Positions 8,573-16,763 of a stretch of 64,000 nucleotides of DNA are shown here, one piece after another (position 1 is the stretch's first letter; each line of letters opens with the position of its first letter). The stretch lies in assembly GCA_017134815.1 (NCBI GenBank), contig CP071032.1, positions 2,104,001-2,168,000 of the forward strand, read 5' to 3'. This DNA is from Lentisphaerota bacterium (GTDB lineage: Bacteria > Verrucomicrobiota > Lentisphaeria > Victivallales > Victivallaceae). The notes below the pieces were generated by a model. That model saw only the letters and a program-made list of their open reading frames with translations. It ran no database searches and was not told the DNA's origin. The translations under genes were made by a program, and so were the position numbers.

Positions 8573-8878
8573 AATTTTACAAAAATATTGCTTACCATAA
8601 ACTTTGACCAAATTCTGGACCAGGAGTTTTACGTCCAGGCAATCATTGGCTTGCGCTGGTATTCAGGTGATTCTTTAAAACCGGATACTACCTCTCAATG
8701 TTTCCTTGATAAAATGCGGTTTTAAAGATTTCAGCAGGAAGAAGTCCATCTTCCTCACTTTATGCTTTCCTATATGCAATTACGGTGCTATGACCGAATT
8801 TTTACTGCGAACTGACAGTCTTAATATTCTTTATAGAAATATAATACAGACTAATATTGTTCAGGTAGATAAAATAAA

Positions 8879-8920
8879 CGCATTTTAGCCGAAGTGCAAA
8901 TTTAAAACAGCCAAAATGCG
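8879..8920 (-). repeat. Conserved 13-bp hairpin, copy B
   Basis: This is the second copy of the hairpin found at 7501-7541, 24 bases past the stop of anti-sigma paralogue 1. Its right arm is identical to copy A and its left arm differs at two positions. Both changes give G-U pairs in a minus-strand RNA but A-C mismatches on the plus strand. Flanking bases (TTCAGGTA, AAACGC) are shared too. Confidence 0.65.
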
Positions 8921-8943
8921 TAAATCTAATTTTTATAGCAGTT

Positions 8944-9828
8944 TTATCTGGAGCCTTTATTTACCAGGAATTGAGCCTGATAATTGACCGGTTCTCCACT
9001 GTTACCTTTGAAGTAATGCTGTTCCGGTTGCGGAGCAACTGGAGAAACCAGTTCAAACCCGGCATTACTGCAGGCACGGACCAGCTTTACAAGTTCAAGC
9101 TTATTGAGTCTGCCTTGCATTGTAATAACGCTTCCATCCTGGCGAAGCTGCAGCGGGGTTCCTGAATTTTTAATCATTCTCTTGAGAGTATCGTCAGCTT
9201 TTGAAATATTTTTGACAACCCAGACATGATCAACCTTGGGGCGGATTATAACCGGGTTGATTTTTTGGGCTCCAGCCTGTACACCACCATTGAACATAAC
9301 GGGTTCTGAACTACCGTAATTTGCCGGGATCAAGTTTTCGACTTCAACGGAATTTTCTGAGCCGTTGCTGTTTAAAACTCCGCTTCCATTGCTGGTGTAA
9401 TAGGGAAATTTATCAATTTGTGAAGCTGCTACAGCATCCTGTGCCGGGTCAGCAATATTTGCACTTCTCATATCATCTGTCAAACCTTGTACGGCAACAT
9501 AAACAACCGCACTGCAGATAGCCAGGGCTGCGGCAAGATGAAGGACAACACGCGGAAATGGCATACCGTATTTAGCAGGTTCAAGTTCATTTTTACGGTA
9601 GAAACCATCTTTGATTCTGGCGGTTAGCTGAGGAATATCCTCTTGTGGAATGTTTGCGCGAGCCTTAATTGCAGCATCCAGTTCTGCAATATCCTGCAAA
9701 GTTTTACGGCATGCGGCACATTCTTCGATGTGCAGATCGATTCCCGGAACTTCATTGATTCCATCAAAATAAGTGCTGATTTCCTCAAAAGTCGGGCACT
9801 GCTTAAGGTTGTTCTCGTTTAGCTTCAT
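8944..9828 (-). CDS. Anti-sigma-factor-like membrane protein, paralogue 1
   Basis: The 294 residues match paralogue 2 in length and layout. It has a zinc anti-sigma pattern HIEECAAC (His33, Cys37, Cys40), one membrane segment near residues 92 to 112, and an outer domain ending VSPVAPQPEQHYFKG. It starts 24 bases after the ECF sigma gene, so it is the likely primary partner of that sigma factor. Signal sensing would be by the outer domain, followed by release of the sigma factor. This is inferred from gene order and the zinc motif; no protease site is visible. Confidence 0.82.
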   Translation of the reverse strand: MKLNENNLKQCPTFEEISTYFDGINEVPGIDLHIEECAACRKTLQDIAELDAAIKARANIPQEDIPQLTARIKDGFYRKNELEPAKYGMPFPRVVLHLAAALAICSAVVYVAVQGLTDDMRSANIADPAQDAVAASQIDKFPYYTSNGSGVLNSNGSENSVEVENLIPANYGSSEPVMFNGGVQAGAQKINPVIIRPKVDHVWVVKNISKADDTLKRMIKNSGTPLQLRQDGSVITMQGRLNKLELVKLVRACSNAGFELVSPVAPQPEQHYFKGNSGEPVNYQAQFLVNKGSR

Positions 9829-9852
9829 AAATTTACCGTTTTCCTTAGTGTT

Positions 9853-10455
9853 TCACAAGACTCCGCTGCGTTTCAGAACTTTCTTAAGCATTTCGCGACC
9901 TCTGGCCAGTCGGGACTTGACTGTACCGATTTTACACTTTAGAATCTTTGATATCTCTTCGTATGGCATATCATGCACATGTCTGAGAATCATTGTTTCC
10001 CGCAAGGATTCTGGTAATTCTTCGAAACTTTCCGCTATTTTTTTTTCGGTTTCAGCTCCCTGAACAGTACGTTCCGGTCCAAGGGTTTTATCAGGAAGTG
10101 GGATCTCTTCTTCCTGTTCGCTGTCACCAAGGCCGCTGGATGCCTGAAACAAACTGATATTGACACCGGCTCCTCTACGCCGATTCCAATGATATTTGTT
10201 TCTGGCCAGGTTAATCGTAATTCTCTGCAGCCAGGTTTCGATGTTAGAATCCCCACGAAATTGCTTCAATCCGCGAAACGCTCTTACGAAAGTATCCTGA
10301 ACCACCTCCTCGGCGTCATGATGATTGGACAACAAACCGTATGCCGTCTGATATAATCTGACGGAATATCGACTCATCAATTCATCAAAAACCTTCGTAT
10401 TGCCGTTTTTAAATTCAGCGACCAACTCGCGGTCGCCCTCCTTGTTCAAACTCAT
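9853..10455 (-). CDS. ECF (RpoE-type) RNA polymerase sigma factor
   Basis: The 200-residue protein has sigma region 2 (residues 20 to 90, with DAEEVVQDTFVRAFRGL and FRGDSNIETWLQRITIN) and region 4 (about 140 to 190, LPESLRETMILRHVHDM, then GTVKSRLARGREML). The linker between them is acidic (DSEQEEEIPLPD). It is the first gene of an operon with two anti-sigma-like paralogues. ECF factors usually activate their own operon, but I could not find a convincing GGAAC-type promoter upstream. Confidence 0.94.
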   Translation of the reverse strand: MSLNKEGDRELVAEFKNGNTKVFDELMSRYSVRLYQTAYGLLSNHHDAEEVVQDTFVRAFRGLKQFRGDSNIETWLQRITINLARNKYHWNRRRGAGVNISLFQASSGLGDSEQEEEIPLPDKTLGPERTVQGAETEKKIAESFEELPESLRETMILRHVHDMPYEEISKILKCKIGTVKSRLARGREMLKKVLKRSGVL

Positions 10456-10813
10456 GGGTTCTTCACTCTCAATAGACAGTAATATTTCGCGAAAAGTTCG
10501 GTACCTTACATTTTTCCAAGAGCTTTTTCAAAAAAAATTGTCGCAAGTCACCGTTTTTTTTGTAAAAAATTAAGAATACCCTACAAGTAACCTGCATTTT
10601 TCCCTCTTGTCGTCTAATAAGCTACTATTTTAATCCGCTAAAGCAAGAGCTGAATCGAATATTTTTTTGTCTTCTCCCCAAAAACAACATAAAAATGACC
10701 AAAAAATAGCTAATTTATATTACTATATGATATAAAATTCATTTTCCTGCTGCAACTTGATTTGTCATGGCGTGAATCCACATGTATTTTGCCTGTATCA
10801 AGAAGGAGGTATT
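10456..10813. other. Divergent intergenic region between sigma gene and deacylase
   Basis: This AT-rich stretch contains A and T runs (A8 and T8 flanking a short GC core near 10531-10561). It must hold divergent promoters. I see no gene, no RNA and no clear operator. Confidence 0.4.
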
Positions 10814-12346
10814 ATGAATTTCATTGTCAAAAACGCGTACATACATGACGGGAGTGGGAGCAAGCCTTATAATGGGGCTGTTGTCGTGAATGAAGGTGTA
10901 ATAAATTTCTGCGGGACTGAATTGCCGGCAGGGGTCAATTTTGACATTGAAATTGATGCTGAGGGAAGGATACTGGCCCCGGGCTTTATTGATGCGCATG
11001 GACATTCTGATATTTCTATACTGGCAGCGCCAGAAGCAATCGGCAAAGTATCGCAGGGTATAACTACTGAAATTTCTGGAAACTGCGGCCTTGCCCCCTT
11101 CCCGGTAAATGATTTGAATCGTGAACATCTTCAGGAATTGTACCGCCGATATGACGTCAGTATAGACTGGAGTGATCTCCGCGGCTACCTGCATGAAGTC
11201 AGGCGGCGCAAGCCGGCGATAAATGTTATTCCACTGGCCGGACATAATACATTGCGGGCTGCTGTATGCGGCTACAATGAGCATAAATTGAGCATTAGTG
11301 AACTGCATCAGGCCCAGAAACTGCTTGATCAATGTTTTCGACAGGGGGCGGCTGGGTTTTCATCCGGCCTGCTTTATGTTCCAGGAGTTTTTTCAGATGC
11401 CAGGGAGATTACCGCATTGCTTGATGTAGTCGCTGCACACCATAAACCATATACCACGCATCTTCGCAGTGAGGGAAAGGCTGTCCTTGAGTCGCTGGAA
11501 GAAACTTTCAGTGCTGCGCTGGTTGCAGGCCTTGAAAGGGTGCATATAAGTCATCTTAAGGTATCTGGAAGCGAAAACTGGCATAAAATGAGCGAGGTTT
11601 TTTATAAACTGGCACACGCCCGTTCAATGGGGCTAAAAGTCACTGCTGATCGTTATCCTTATACTGAATCCATGACTCAGCTGAGTGTTATACTGCCTGA
11701 ACCTTATAACAAACTCGATGATGTTTCGCTGGAAAAACTGATGCTGAATGAAGCTGAGTTTCCAAAAATAAAAGCAGCATTGAAAACATTATCCCGGGAG
11801 CGCTGGCAGACTTCCCGGCTGGTTTCGACGGCGGCATCGGGATACAGCCGGTATCAGGGCATGACCTTTGCTGCAATTTCCGAGCAGACCCTGCTGCATC
11901 CATCCGATATCTGCGCCGATATTTTGCGTGCTGATGCTGCCGGTTCAATGGGGGCGTTTCAAGGTATGGATCCTGAAAATATGCATAAGATATTAATGAA
12001 GCCGTATGTTGCCTGCGGTACAGATGAAACCGCCCGTCCTCAAGGTTACGAACTGGGACGGTCACATCCCCGTGGGTTTGGTTCTTTTCCAGAATATATA
12101 AAACTGCTGCTTCAGGCGGGGCTGCCGATGCAGCAGGTAATCCGTCGGGTTACAGCACTTCCAGCAGAAATATTCGGTTTGCAGCAACGTGGCCTTGTCA
12201 AGTCCGGTTTTATTGCTGATCTGGTGCTTTTCAGCCCGGATTTACTGGAAAGTAGAGCCACCTTTGCCGCACCTCATAATTTAAGCCGCGGCATCGATAT
12301 TGTCTGGAAGTCAGGCAAAATAACCTGGCAGCAGGGTGACTTGTAA
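10814..12346 (+). CDS. N-acyl-D-amino-acid deacylase (amidohydrolase family)
   Basis: The 510-residue enzyme belongs to the D-aminoacylase group, which releases D-amino acids from N-acyl derivatives using metal at a TIM-barrel active site. Visible motifs are GFIDAHGHSD near residue 60, EISGNCGLAPFP, THLRSEG, HISHLKVSG, ADRYPYTES and the late GTDETARP followed by HPRGFGSFPEY. The start at 10814 has a perfect AAGGAGGT in front; an upstream in-frame TTG at 10757 is rejected. There is no signal peptide, so it acts in the cytoplasm. Substrate (D-Glu, D-Asp or broader) is not determined. It ends nine bases from a convergent gene. Confidence 0.9.
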   Translation: MNFIVKNAYIHDGSGSKPYNGAVVVNEGVINFCGTELPAGVNFDIEIDAEGRILAPGFIDAHGHSDISILAAPEAIGKVSQGITTEISGNCGLAPFPVNDLNREHLQELYRRYDVSIDWSDLRGYLHEVRRRKPAINVIPLAGHNTLRAAVCGYNEHKLSISELHQAQKLLDQCFRQGAAGFSSGLLYVPGVFSDAREITALLDVVAAHHKPYTTHLRSEGKAVLESLEETFSAALVAGLERVHISHLKVSGSENWHKMSEVFYKLAHARSMGLKVTADRYPYTESMTQLSVILPEPYNKLDDVSLEKLMLNEAEFPKIKAALKTLSRERWQTSRLVSTAASGYSRYQGMTFAAISEQTLLHPSDICADILRADAAGSMGAFQGMDPENMHKILMKPYVACGTDETARPQGYELGRSHPRGFGSFPEYIKLLLQAGLPMQQVIRRVTALPAEIFGLQQRGLVKSGFIADLVLFSPDLLESRATFAAPHNLSRGIDIVWKSGKITWQQGDL

Positions 12347-12355
12347 GCAGTTATC

Positions 12356-13402
12356 CTATGCCCACATATGATAGTTGCCCAGCAGGCCGGCAAGCTTTTT
12401 TCTGGTGGCAAGATGCCAGTCCATATCAAAAACGCCGGTTACACTTTGCTGAAAATACCTTTTTGCTTTTTTTAATGTAGCATCCTGAGGGTTTGGATTT
12501 TTGATGAAATAAGTCATAAGTCCGTGCAATATAAAAGTCAATCCGGAAGATTTATGCAGCTTTATTCTTCCAGAGAATTCTGAATAAGGTCCGGATTTGT
12601 GAATAAACTTTTCAATCTCGAGCAGTACCTCATGTGTGCTGTTCTTGTTATTGAGATTTATGGCAAATGTCATCATGCGGTTGCAGCCGCTGGCGCCATG
12701 ATAGTTTATAAAACCTCGATTTTTCTTTAATTTATAGTTCATTACATAACCATCAACGGAATCGAGTATTGAGCATTTCAGCTTGTAAGTCTCATCTTTA
12801 TCCTCAAGCTCTTCCGGCAGAGTTCGATTGACATTACCACGAAGCTGATATATGTATTCTGTCGAACTCAGTTTCTTTTCAAAAGAACTTGAAGTAAGCG
12901 CAAGGTTACCTCCGTGCCAGGCGTCATGAGTAATGACTTTGTCGTTTACAACACCCTTTACCAGAGTGCCGTGCATTGGATAAAATACAATAAAAGGACC
13001 GTGTTGAGTAAGCGCATAATAAAGTCTGCTTCTGAAATCATCCTCCGGGAGGTAGCTCGAGCACAGGTACAGTCCAAGCTCAGTGCCTTTTTCAATAGCG
13101 TCTGTACCATCCATTCCGCTGAGGATACCGCGCGGGTTATTGCGAATGCGATATGAATCCAGCTGAGTCGGCAGCCTGGTTAAATCTTTATCAAGCTTGC
13201 CTCTATATTTATTGTTGTTGAAAAAGAGCTTCATCATGTATACACATGAATCCACACAAAGATTTATGTGTCCTTGAAAAACAAAAGGGACATTGAAGTT
13301 GATATCCTGGCTTTTTTCATTATGAAAGCCATTGTTGTACTTTCTGTCCAGGATACGGTCATGTTGGTCTACGAATCTTTTTATTCCTTTTCTTAAACGC
13401 AT
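12356..13402 (-). CDS. Papain-like cysteine protease-fold protein, paralogue 1 (putative)
   Basis: This 348-residue protein matches no family I can name outright. Residues 38 to 60 read as Gln43-GHINL-Cys49-VDSC-VYMM, the Gln-x5-Cys spacing of papain's oxyanion Gln and catalytic Cys. About 95 residues on, MHGTLVKGVVNDKVITHDAW gives His144 and Asp160 in the pattern H-hydrophobic-G-D-hxxxDxW seen in AvrRpt2/C39-like peptidases. The C-terminal half (conserved HGxSGCxRMMxFAIN) is unknown. There is no signal peptide or membrane segment. A close paralogue with identical length and motif positions lies 529 bases upstream. A GGGAG site precedes the ATG. The enzyme role is inference; the paralogy is seen directly. 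Confidence 0.75.
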   Translation of the reverse strand: MRLRKGIKRFVDQHDRILDRKYNNGFHNEKSQDINFNVPFVFQGHINLCVDSCVYMMKLFFNNNKYRGKLDKDLTRLPTQLDSYRIRNNPRGILSGMDGTDAIEKGTELGLYLCSSYLPEDDFRSRLYYALTQHGPFIVFYPMHGTLVKGVVNDKVITHDAWHGGNLALTSSSFEKKLSSTEYIYQLRGNVNRTLPEELEDKDETYKLKCSILDSVDGYVMNYKLKKNRGFINYHGASGCNRMMTFAINLNNKNSTHEVLLEIEKFIHKSGPYSEFSGRIKLHKSSGLTFILHGLMTYFIKNPNPQDATLKKAKRYFQQSVTGVFDMDWHLATRKKLAGLLGNYHMWA

Positions 13403-13809
13403 ATCAAACTCCCTGGGTAACGAGCGTTTAATTAAGCTGAACGCTTTAAGTTGTCAATAAAGAACTGCAATAATCTCCATATCATTATGTAAGCGGGAGT
13501 AGATGATTTGTTTTGTGCTTAATATGATAAAAGGTGAAAATTTTTTTCGAGTTGTTTATTTAATGAAGATTATCAGTTTTGATTAAGTATTTTATTAAAT
13601 TTTATAAAGGGCAAAAACAGAATGCCGCATAGTTTTAACTTTCAAGCTTAATTACTGATAATGGTTTTCTGCTGTAAGGCTGTTATTTACAAAAAAGTAG
13701 ACCTTTTTGCCCATTTAGTGCTGGAAATACTGATTATGAATTATTTTAATTTCAAATACAATAAAAATAAATGTTTTAGCAATCTAAACCTGTAGTCTGT
13801 TTTTGAGGT

Positions 13810-13841
13810 AAAAATGGCTTTAATAAAAGAAAAGCCATTTT
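13810..13841. terminator. Second hairpin downstream of papain-like paralogue 2
   Basis: AAAATGGCTTT and AAAGCCATTTT form an 11-base-pair stem with A and T runs on either side. It could terminate in either direction and backs up the hairpin at 13875. Confidence 0.5.
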
Positions 13842-13874
13842 AAAAAATGAAAAAAAATATCATAAATGAAAAGG

Positions 13875-13915
13875 GATCTTACCGCAAAAAATAAAGATAC
13901 TTCTGCGGTAAGATC
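13875..13915. terminator. Terminator downstream of papain-like paralogue 2
   Basis: GATCTTACCGCA and TGCGGTAAGATC form a perfect 12-base-pair stem, 16 bases past the stop codon of paralogue 2. T runs follow on both strands (CCCTTTT on the minus strand, TTTTT on the plus). Confidence 0.75.
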
Positions 13916-13931
13916 TTTTTAAGGGAGAAAA

Positions 13932-14978
13932 CTATGCCCACATATGGTAAATCGCCAGTTTCCTGGCAATTGCGGCTCTGGTTGGCTGATGCCAGTAGTC
14001 CATTTCAAAAATACCGGAAATTGAACTCCTGAGAAGGTTCCTGAGTTTTTTCAAGGTATGATTTTTAGGGTTCGGGTTGTTTGCAAAGAATGTCATTATG
14101 CCGTGCATAATATAGGTAAGTCCAGAAGATTTCTGAGTTTTTATCCTGCCGTGAAATTCTTTGTAGTACCCTGTCTTGTTTATAAACTTTTCTATTTCAA
14201 GTAAAATACCACTTGCTTTTTTCTGATTTTTAATGTTTATGGCAAACAGCATCATCCGGCTGCAGCCGCTTTTGCCGTGATAATGGATAAGACCACGGGC
14301 CCCTGTAGTTTTGTAGTTAATTACATAATTATCAACTGCGTCCAGAACAGCACATTTAAACTTGTGTACTTCGCTCTGCTCTAAAACTTGAGGTTCATTT
14401 CTGTCCAGATTGGCACGAAAGTTAATCATATATTCATAGTCTGCAATTTTACTGCGGAAAACTTCTTCAGTCCAAACCAGGTTGCCGCCATGCCAGCTGT
14501 CATGAGTGATAATCTTATCACCAACTATACCTTTGATCAACACTCCGTGCACGGGGTAAAACATCATAAACGGCCCATGCATGGTCAGATTAAAGTAGAC
14601 CTTGTTTCTAAAGTTCCTTTTCGGCATATTTCCGCCCATCAGCTCGAGCCCAAGTTCCTTGCCTCTTGCCGGAGCAATATCTGTATTCAACCCCTCAAGA
14701 ATTCCTCTAGGGTTATTTCTTATTCGGTAGGATTTCAGCTGGGATGGAATTCTAATCAAATCACTTTCCAGATTATGCCGGTATTTGTTTCTTTCAACAA
14801 ACAGTTTCATCATATAAAGACAGGCATCATAGCAGAGGTTGACATGGCCCTGAAAGACAAACGGGACTTCAAAGTTAATATCTTCATTTTTCTCATTGTG
14901 GTAGTCTTTATTATATTTACTGTCTAGGACCCAGTTTTTCTGGTCTGCGATTATTTTAATTCCTTTTCTTAAACGCAT
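13932..14978 (-). CDS. Papain-like cysteine protease-fold protein, paralogue 2 (putative)
   Basis: This 348-residue protein is colinear with the gene at 12356-13402. It shares the N-terminus MRLRKGIK and the C-terminus YHMWA, and has the same motif positions: Gln43, Cys49 (FQGHVNLCYDAC), His144 (YPVHGVLIKG) and Asp160 (ITHDSWHGG). Many other positions differ, so the two copies have diverged while keeping these residues. No secretion signal is visible. Each gene has its own upstream region and this one has its own terminators, so they are separate transcription units. Both start with the same GGAGTTTGATATG leader. Function is unknown; a peptidase, amidase or transglutaminase-like role is possible. 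Confidence 0.75.
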   Translation of the reverse strand: MRLRKGIKIIADQKNWVLDSKYNKDYHNEKNEDINFEVPFVFQGHVNLCYDACLYMMKLFVERNKYRHNLESDLIRIPSQLKSYRIRNNPRGILEGLNTDIAPARGKELGLELMGGNMPKRNFRNKVYFNLTMHGPFMMFYPVHGVLIKGIVGDKIITHDSWHGGNLVWTEEVFRSKIADYEYMINFRANLDRNEPQVLEQSEVHKFKCAVLDAVDNYVINYKTTGARGLIHYHGKSGCSRMMLFAINIKNQKKASGILLEIEKFINKTGYYKEFHGRIKTQKSSGLTYIMHGIMTFFANNPNPKNHTLKKLRNLLRSSISGIFEMDYWHQPTRAAIARKLAIYHMWA

Positions 14979-15630
14979 ATCAAACTCCTGAAATTTTGCA
15001 CTTGACTGCTTATCAATTCCATATGCAGGTGCTTTATACTATTGGTAAGGATAATGAAAGCTTTTGTTTGGCTATAAAGTATAAACTTTGGAAAAAATAT
15101 TCTGGTTATTAGTGTGCTAATGCGTTAATTATTAAAGAATAATGGAATATAAACGGCAGTTTGCAAATATATTATTTTAATGCAGCCGGTTTTTTTGGAA
15201 AAAATATGTACTTTTGTAAACTAAGCGGATAGAGTGTTTTTTGAAAAAAATATTTTCTTTTCCATTTTCTAAGTAGGGGAGTGATTTCTTATGCTAACAG
15301 CTGCAGGTATTTGTGAATTTATTTTCTTGGTGTAATATATAAAAAAAATAATCTCTTCATAGCCAGCTGGAGATGATATGTCCTTAAAACTGATATTATT
15401 TCTCAAATTTGCCAAATAAATCAATATTACCCTAAGGCTGAAATTCGATCCCAAAGTATTATATAATTCCGAATGCTTGGAAATGCAGCCGATATAGTTA
15501 TAACCTTTTGAGATGGGGAGCAACGCTAATAACAGTTTTGATTTGAAATATTCACATTAATTAATTGAAAAATATTCCTGAAGCTGGTAATATGTCAGCA
15601 TGGGCAATAACATTACGGAGGCAATTTAAT
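14979..15630. other. AT-rich intergenic region
   Basis: There are divergent promoters to be expected for papain-like paralogue 2 (minus) and the lipoprotein (plus). An 84-codon open frame on the minus strand (15269-15523) has no ribosome site, no family resemblance and skewed composition, so I do not call it. Nothing else is recognised. Confidence 0.4.
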
Positions 15631-16038
15631 ATGCTGCGATTTGTAAGATTTTGTGCTTTAATGACCTTAACTTGTACTGCTTTGTGGCTTATGTCAGGTT
15701 GTGCTGCAACCCCAAAACTGCCTGCCGGGGATATTGATATTTATACCAGGTATGCGGGGGCCATAAGTGTACTGCATAACCGCAAACTGGCTTCAAATAC
15801 CAGAGAGAAATATGAAGCGGCACTTCAAATTGCAAGAGGTGTAGACTTCAGTTATTGCCGTGAAGTAAAAACCCTGGACAAGATATTTGGCGGCAAGCAT
15901 GACGCCAGGCTTGGCGAATACGTCCATGACATGCAGCTGGTTATTTTCTATTACCAGTACCGGACTAAAAGCGTCAGGTTTGTCTTTCAGCGGTATAAAA
16001 ATGCTATAGTTAAAGCGGAAGTAAAAATCAAAAACTGA
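15631..16038 (+). CDS. Small lipoprotein of unknown function
   Basis: The 135-residue product starts with a signal peptide (MLRFVRF, a hydrophobic stretch, then LMSGC) whose lipobox cysteine is at about residue 24. It should therefore be a membrane-anchored lipoprotein. The mature part is short, basic and helical, rich in Arg, Lys and Tyr. The ATG at 15631 has GGAGG upstream and leaves a proper signal peptide; an upstream in-frame start at 15565 does not. No family is recognised. tadA follows 38 bases on. Confidence 0.75.
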   Translation: MLRFVRFCALMTLTCTALWLMSGCAATPKLPAGDIDIYTRYAGAISVLHNRKLASNTREKYEAALQIARGVDFSYCREVKTLDKIFGGKHDARLGEYVHDMQLVIFYYQYRTKSVRFVFQRYKNAIVKAEVKIKN

Positions 16039-16076
16039 TTTTTGCAGCGTCTAATATATATGGAGTAATTTGCTTA

Positions 16077-16562
16077 ATGATAATATTTGATGATGAACAT
16101 TTTATGCGCCGGGCACTGGCTCAGGCCGAAATTGCTTTTGATGCCGGTGAGGTTCCGGTAGGGGCGGTAGCCGTAATGAATGACCGGATTATTGCCCGGG
16201 CTTCGAATCAGGTGGAGTTGCTTAAAGATGCCACCGCTCATGCTGAAATACTGGTTATTACTGAGGCAGCAAGAGCTATTGGTGACTGGCGTCTGGATAA
16301 TGTTGATATTTATGTGACCAAGGAGCCGTGTGCCATGTGTGCAGGCGCTATGGTGAACTCTCGTGTCAGAAGAGTTATTTACGGAATGCCGGACCCCAGA
16401 ACTGGAGCCTGTGGTTCTGCTATGGATATTACCGGTTTCAAGCAGATGCTGTGGAATGTTGAGGTTAAGTCTGGAGTTCTGGAGCATGAATGCCGTTGTC
16501 TAGTTCAGGACTTTTTCAGAAAAGTTCGTACTTCCAAGGAGCTTTCCGGGAAAAAAAACTGA
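16077..16562 (+). CDS. tadA: tRNA-specific adenosine deaminase
   Basis: TadA converts adenosine-34 to inosine in the tRNA-Arg anticodon. The 161-residue protein carries the zinc-binding and catalytic HAE (in ATAHAEILV) and PCAMC (KEPCAMCAGAMVNSRV) motifs at the usual spacing, plus GEVPVGAVAV near the N-terminus and the family's length. It lies 38 bases after the lipoprotein gene. Confidence 0.95.
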   Translation: MIIFDDEHFMRRALAQAEIAFDAGEVPVGAVAVMNDRIIARASNQVELLKDATAHAEILVITEAARAIGDWRLDNVDIYVTKEPCAMCAGAMVNSRVRRVIYGMPDPRTGACGSAMDITGFKQMLWNVEVKSGVLEHECRCLVQDFFRKVRTSKELSGKKN

Positions 16563-16763
16563 TTCTTTAATTACCTATTGTTTATCTAAAAAACATTACC
16601 AATTTTACGCTCGATTAATGGTTTTTGAGGTGTAGAGACGATTTTTGCTGTATTTGTTTTGAATAATAAAAAATTTGATTTTGTTCGAACATTCAACTAA
16701 TTTTAATGTCTAAAATTGTAGCAAAGTTGAATAACAATCCCAGTAGAAAGTAGGAGACCTCAT

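Larger units (their letters stand above)
8515..8943. other. Intergenic region between anti-sigma paralogues
   Basis: The right end holds a hairpin (8879-8920) and the left end a remnant of a sigma-factor 3' end (8534-8572), both listed separately. The 300 bases between have no recognisable gene or promoter. Their presence makes it likely that the distal paralogue can be expressed separately or is read through. Confidence 0.5.
13403..13931. other. AT-rich gap between the two papain-like paralogues
   Basis: No gene is visible. It holds two hairpins listed separately (13810-13841 and 13875-13915), both just downstream of paralogue 2. Upstream of paralogue 1, the minus strand has a TTGACA (about 13451-13456) with an AT-rich -10 area, a possible promoter. 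Confidence 0.45.

Noticed and set aside
10456..10600. ECF-type promoter for the sigma operon
   Set aside because: A GGAAAA word is present but no matching -10 element at the right distance.
15269..15523. 84-codon open frame on the minus strand
   Set aside because: No ribosome site, no family resemblance, and it lies in AT-rich DNA where such frames arise by chance.
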